Below, in pieces: positions 5,645-6,644 of a stretch of 6,644 bases of DNA. The notes under the pieces were generated by a model that saw only the letters and a list, made by a program, of their open reading frames with translations, had not been told where the DNA came from and searched no databases. Source of the stretch: Candidatus Aminicenantota bacterium (lineage in GTDB: Bacteria > Acidobacteriota > Aminicenantia > UBA2199). Each line of letters begins with the position of its first letter. Within the stretch, counting starts at the first letter, position 1. Where the stretch lies: NCBI GenBank assembly GCA_026393775.1, contig JAPKZM010000275.1:1-6644 (forward strand), given 5' to 3'. Made by a program: the position numbers and the translations under genes.

Positions 5645-6421
5645 ATGAAAAAAATCGTTCTGTTTATCGTGCTGCTTTTAGTCGTCGGCTGGAGCGTCGC
5701 TTCCGCGGCCCAGCGCCGGGAAACGCTCACCTTGGCCGCCAGCGATATGAAAACCCTGAGCATCGATTGCGGGGCCGGATACCTGAAGGTTCTGGGCGTT
5801 GACGGCTTGGAGCAGATAGAAGTCGCGGCGGTCCTGAATGTCAACGGCATTGCCGATGACGAATTGGCCGATTTTAAAAAAGAATTCGTGACCCTGAAGC
5901 TGGAAAAAGTCTCCGGCAAGGCTGAATTGACCGCCAAGATTGAAGAGGAATTCACTCTGTCATCGCTCTTTGGCCACCATAACGATGCGCGCATCGACCT
6001 CGATGTCCGCGTGCCGCGCCGGCTGGTGCTGGTGATCGATGACGGTTCCGGTGACATCGACATCCGCGACAGTGACGGGAACGTGGAGCTGGTGGACGGG
6101 TCGGGCGATATATGCCTGACCGGCATCAAGGGGCAGGTGGATATCGAGGACGGTTCCGGCGAGATCAGACTGGTCCGAATCGGAGGCCTGCTCAAGATTG
6201 AAGATGGCTCAGGCGATATCGAGCTGAACGATGCCGGCAGCGACGTCACCATCGACGACGGCTCGGGCCAGATCAGCCTACAGCGCGTCCTCGGCTCGGT
6301 GACGATCGAAGACGGTTCGGGCGACATCGAGATCGACGGAGTCGAAAAAGACGTAATCATCGATGAAGCCGGCAGCGGCGGCGTCAAGATCCGCAACGTC
6401 AAGGGCAAGGTCAAGGAGTAG
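5645..6421 (+). CDS. Exported DUF4097-like beta-solenoid protein
   Basis: A 258-residue protein with a Sec signal peptide (1-21, hydrophobic IVLFIVLLLVVGW core, cleavage expected after ASA). Residues 24-130 form an N-terminal part rich in beta-strands (ETLTLAASDMKTLSIDCGAGYLKVLG, then DLDVRVPRRLVLVIDDGSG), typical of the DUF4097/adhesin-like group. Residues 133-240 are six exact 18-residue repeats of the form DGSGDIxIxxxxxxVxIx, followed by a degenerate seventh (EAGSGGVKI) shifted by one residue. The pattern predicts a short solenoid with two strands per turn and stacked Asp-Gly-Ser-Gly corners. DUF4097 proteins have no general known function; they are often exported or membrane-linked in envelope contexts. 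Binding of a metal or another surface by the Asp-rich edge is inference. ATG 5645 follows GAGGAGG at 5634-5640. The gene is convergent with the transpeptidase-like gene, with 21 bp between the stop codons. Confidence 0.88.
   Translation: MKKIVLFIVLLLVVGWSVASAAQRRETLTLAASDMKTLSIDCGAGYLKVLGVDGLEQIEVAAVLNVNGIADDELADFKKEFVTLKLEKVSGKAELTAKIEEEFTLSSLFGHHNDARIDLDVRVPRRLVLVIDDGSGDIDIRDSDGNVELVDGSGDICLTGIKGQVDIEDGSGEIRLVRIGGLLKIEDGSGDIELNDAGSDVTIDDGSGQISLQRVLGSVTIEDGSGDIEIDGVEKDVIIDEAGSGGVKIRNVKGKVKE
6041..6364 (+). repeat. Six ungapped 54-bp coding repeats (18 residues each)
   Basis: DGSG motifs begin at nucleotides 6041, 6095, 6149, 6203, 6257 and 6311, exactly 54 bp apart. The Ser codon varies (TCC, TCG, TCC, TCA, TCG, TCG) and other third positions differ as well, so the nucleotide copies have diverged while the protein pattern is kept. 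This points to an old repeat under selection on the protein, not a recent tandem duplication. Confidence 0.9.
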
Positions 6422-6442
6422 AACGAGCGCTTATCGGACGCA

Positions 6443-6644
6443 TTAAAGGAGTGGATCGCTGAAAACATATCGGCCGTGGCCGTCGACCGTGATTTTGGGC
6501 AGGATGTGCTCGCGTTCAAAATAAGCAAAACCCTCCTGCAAATTTTGCCAGAAAGCTTGCAGTATGGAATTACTCTCTGAAAATCGTTCCAGCTCTGGCT
6601 GTAGCGACTGCATGCGGCCGGGGAAAATGTGGACCGGGATGCGG
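6443..6644 (-). CDS. YafK/DpaA-like L,D-transpeptidase-fold protein, C-terminal part only (cut by window edge)
   Basis: On the minus strand the frame is open from 6643 to a TAA at 6445-6443, giving 66 residues that begin RIPVHIFPGRMQSLQPELER. From memory of E. coli YafK (DpaA/LdtF), the shared pattern is clear: V-x-I-(Y/F)-P-x-R-M, then FWxxLxxGxxYFE, then P-x-(V/I)-x-V and GRYVxSxPL near the end. This is the C-terminal part of the YkuD-fold family that cuts or makes bonds at the meso-diaminopimelate residues of peptidoglycan; DpaA itself releases Braun's lipoprotein from peptidoglycan. The catalytic His/Cys motif lies upstream of this segment, outside the window, so activity cannot be judged. 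The gene converges on the DUF4097-like gene, with 21 bp between the stops and no evident terminator hairpin. A competing + strand frame over the same bases has no start codon. Confidence 0.82.
   Translation of the reverse strand, partial: RIPVHIFPGRMQSLQPELERFSESNSILQAFWQNLQEGFAYFEREHILPKITVDGHGRYVFSDPLL

Noticed and set aside
5548..6528. A 326-codon minus-strand frame opposite the DUF4097-like gene.
   Set aside because: Its Ser/Pro/Thr-rich repetitive product is the mirror of the DGSG repeats; the + strand has a signal peptide, ribosome binding site and a known family pattern.
6422..6580. A + strand frame of 52 codons directly after the DUF4097-like stop, in the same frame, ending at TGA 6578-6580.
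   Set aside because: It has no plausible start codon or ribosome binding site, and the opposite strand encodes a recognisable YafK-like C-terminus over the same bases.

Overview
The window looks like chromosomal DNA from a Gram-negative-type (diderm) bacterium with a fairly GC-rich genome. Three predicted exported proteins and the end of a YafK/DpaA-like L,D-transpeptidase-fold protein point to a periplasm. The mix of a DUF1015 protein, FolD, a GAF-type methionine sulfoxide reductase and a DUF4097 protein would suit an uncultured lineage such as Aminicenantes or a relative of Acidobacteriota. That placement is a guess from gene content, not something the sequence proves. No rRNA, tRNA, CRISPR array, transposase or phage gene was seen.

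Layout: (1) 1-2165 is housekeeping metabolism: a DUF1015 protein cut by the left edge, followed by folD with a strong Shine-Dalgarno. (2) 2154-2267 is an inverted array of degenerate 7-bp repeats. It begins inside the last codons of folD and ends four bases before the next start codon. (3) 2272-2737 is a broken short-chain dehydrogenase gene. Its N-terminal Rossmann half and its C-terminal tail lie in different frames, and the catalytic middle is gone. (4) 2751-4903 is a translationally coupled pair: free methionine-(R)-sulfoxide reductase (msrC type) and an exported alkaline phosphatase with an unusual C-terminal domain. (5) 4959-6421 holds two exported proteins: one of unknown function and one DUF4097-like protein built from a very regular 18-residue repeat. 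(6) 6443-6644, on the opposite strand, is the C-terminal end of a YafK/DpaA-like L,D-transpeptidase-fold protein, convergent with the DUF4097 gene and cut by the right edge.

All genes except the last run on the + strand with short gaps, so one or two transcripts could cover most of the window. The left part fits serine/one-carbon metabolism, with FolD making and using methylene-tetrahydrofolate. The right part concerns the envelope: phosphate release, exported beta-rich proteins and peptidoglycan. I found no convincing new multi-gene system. The points most worth following are the repeat array next to the decayed gene, the phosphatase with a fused copper-amine-oxidase-N-like domain and altered third metal site, and the exact 18-residue solenoid.
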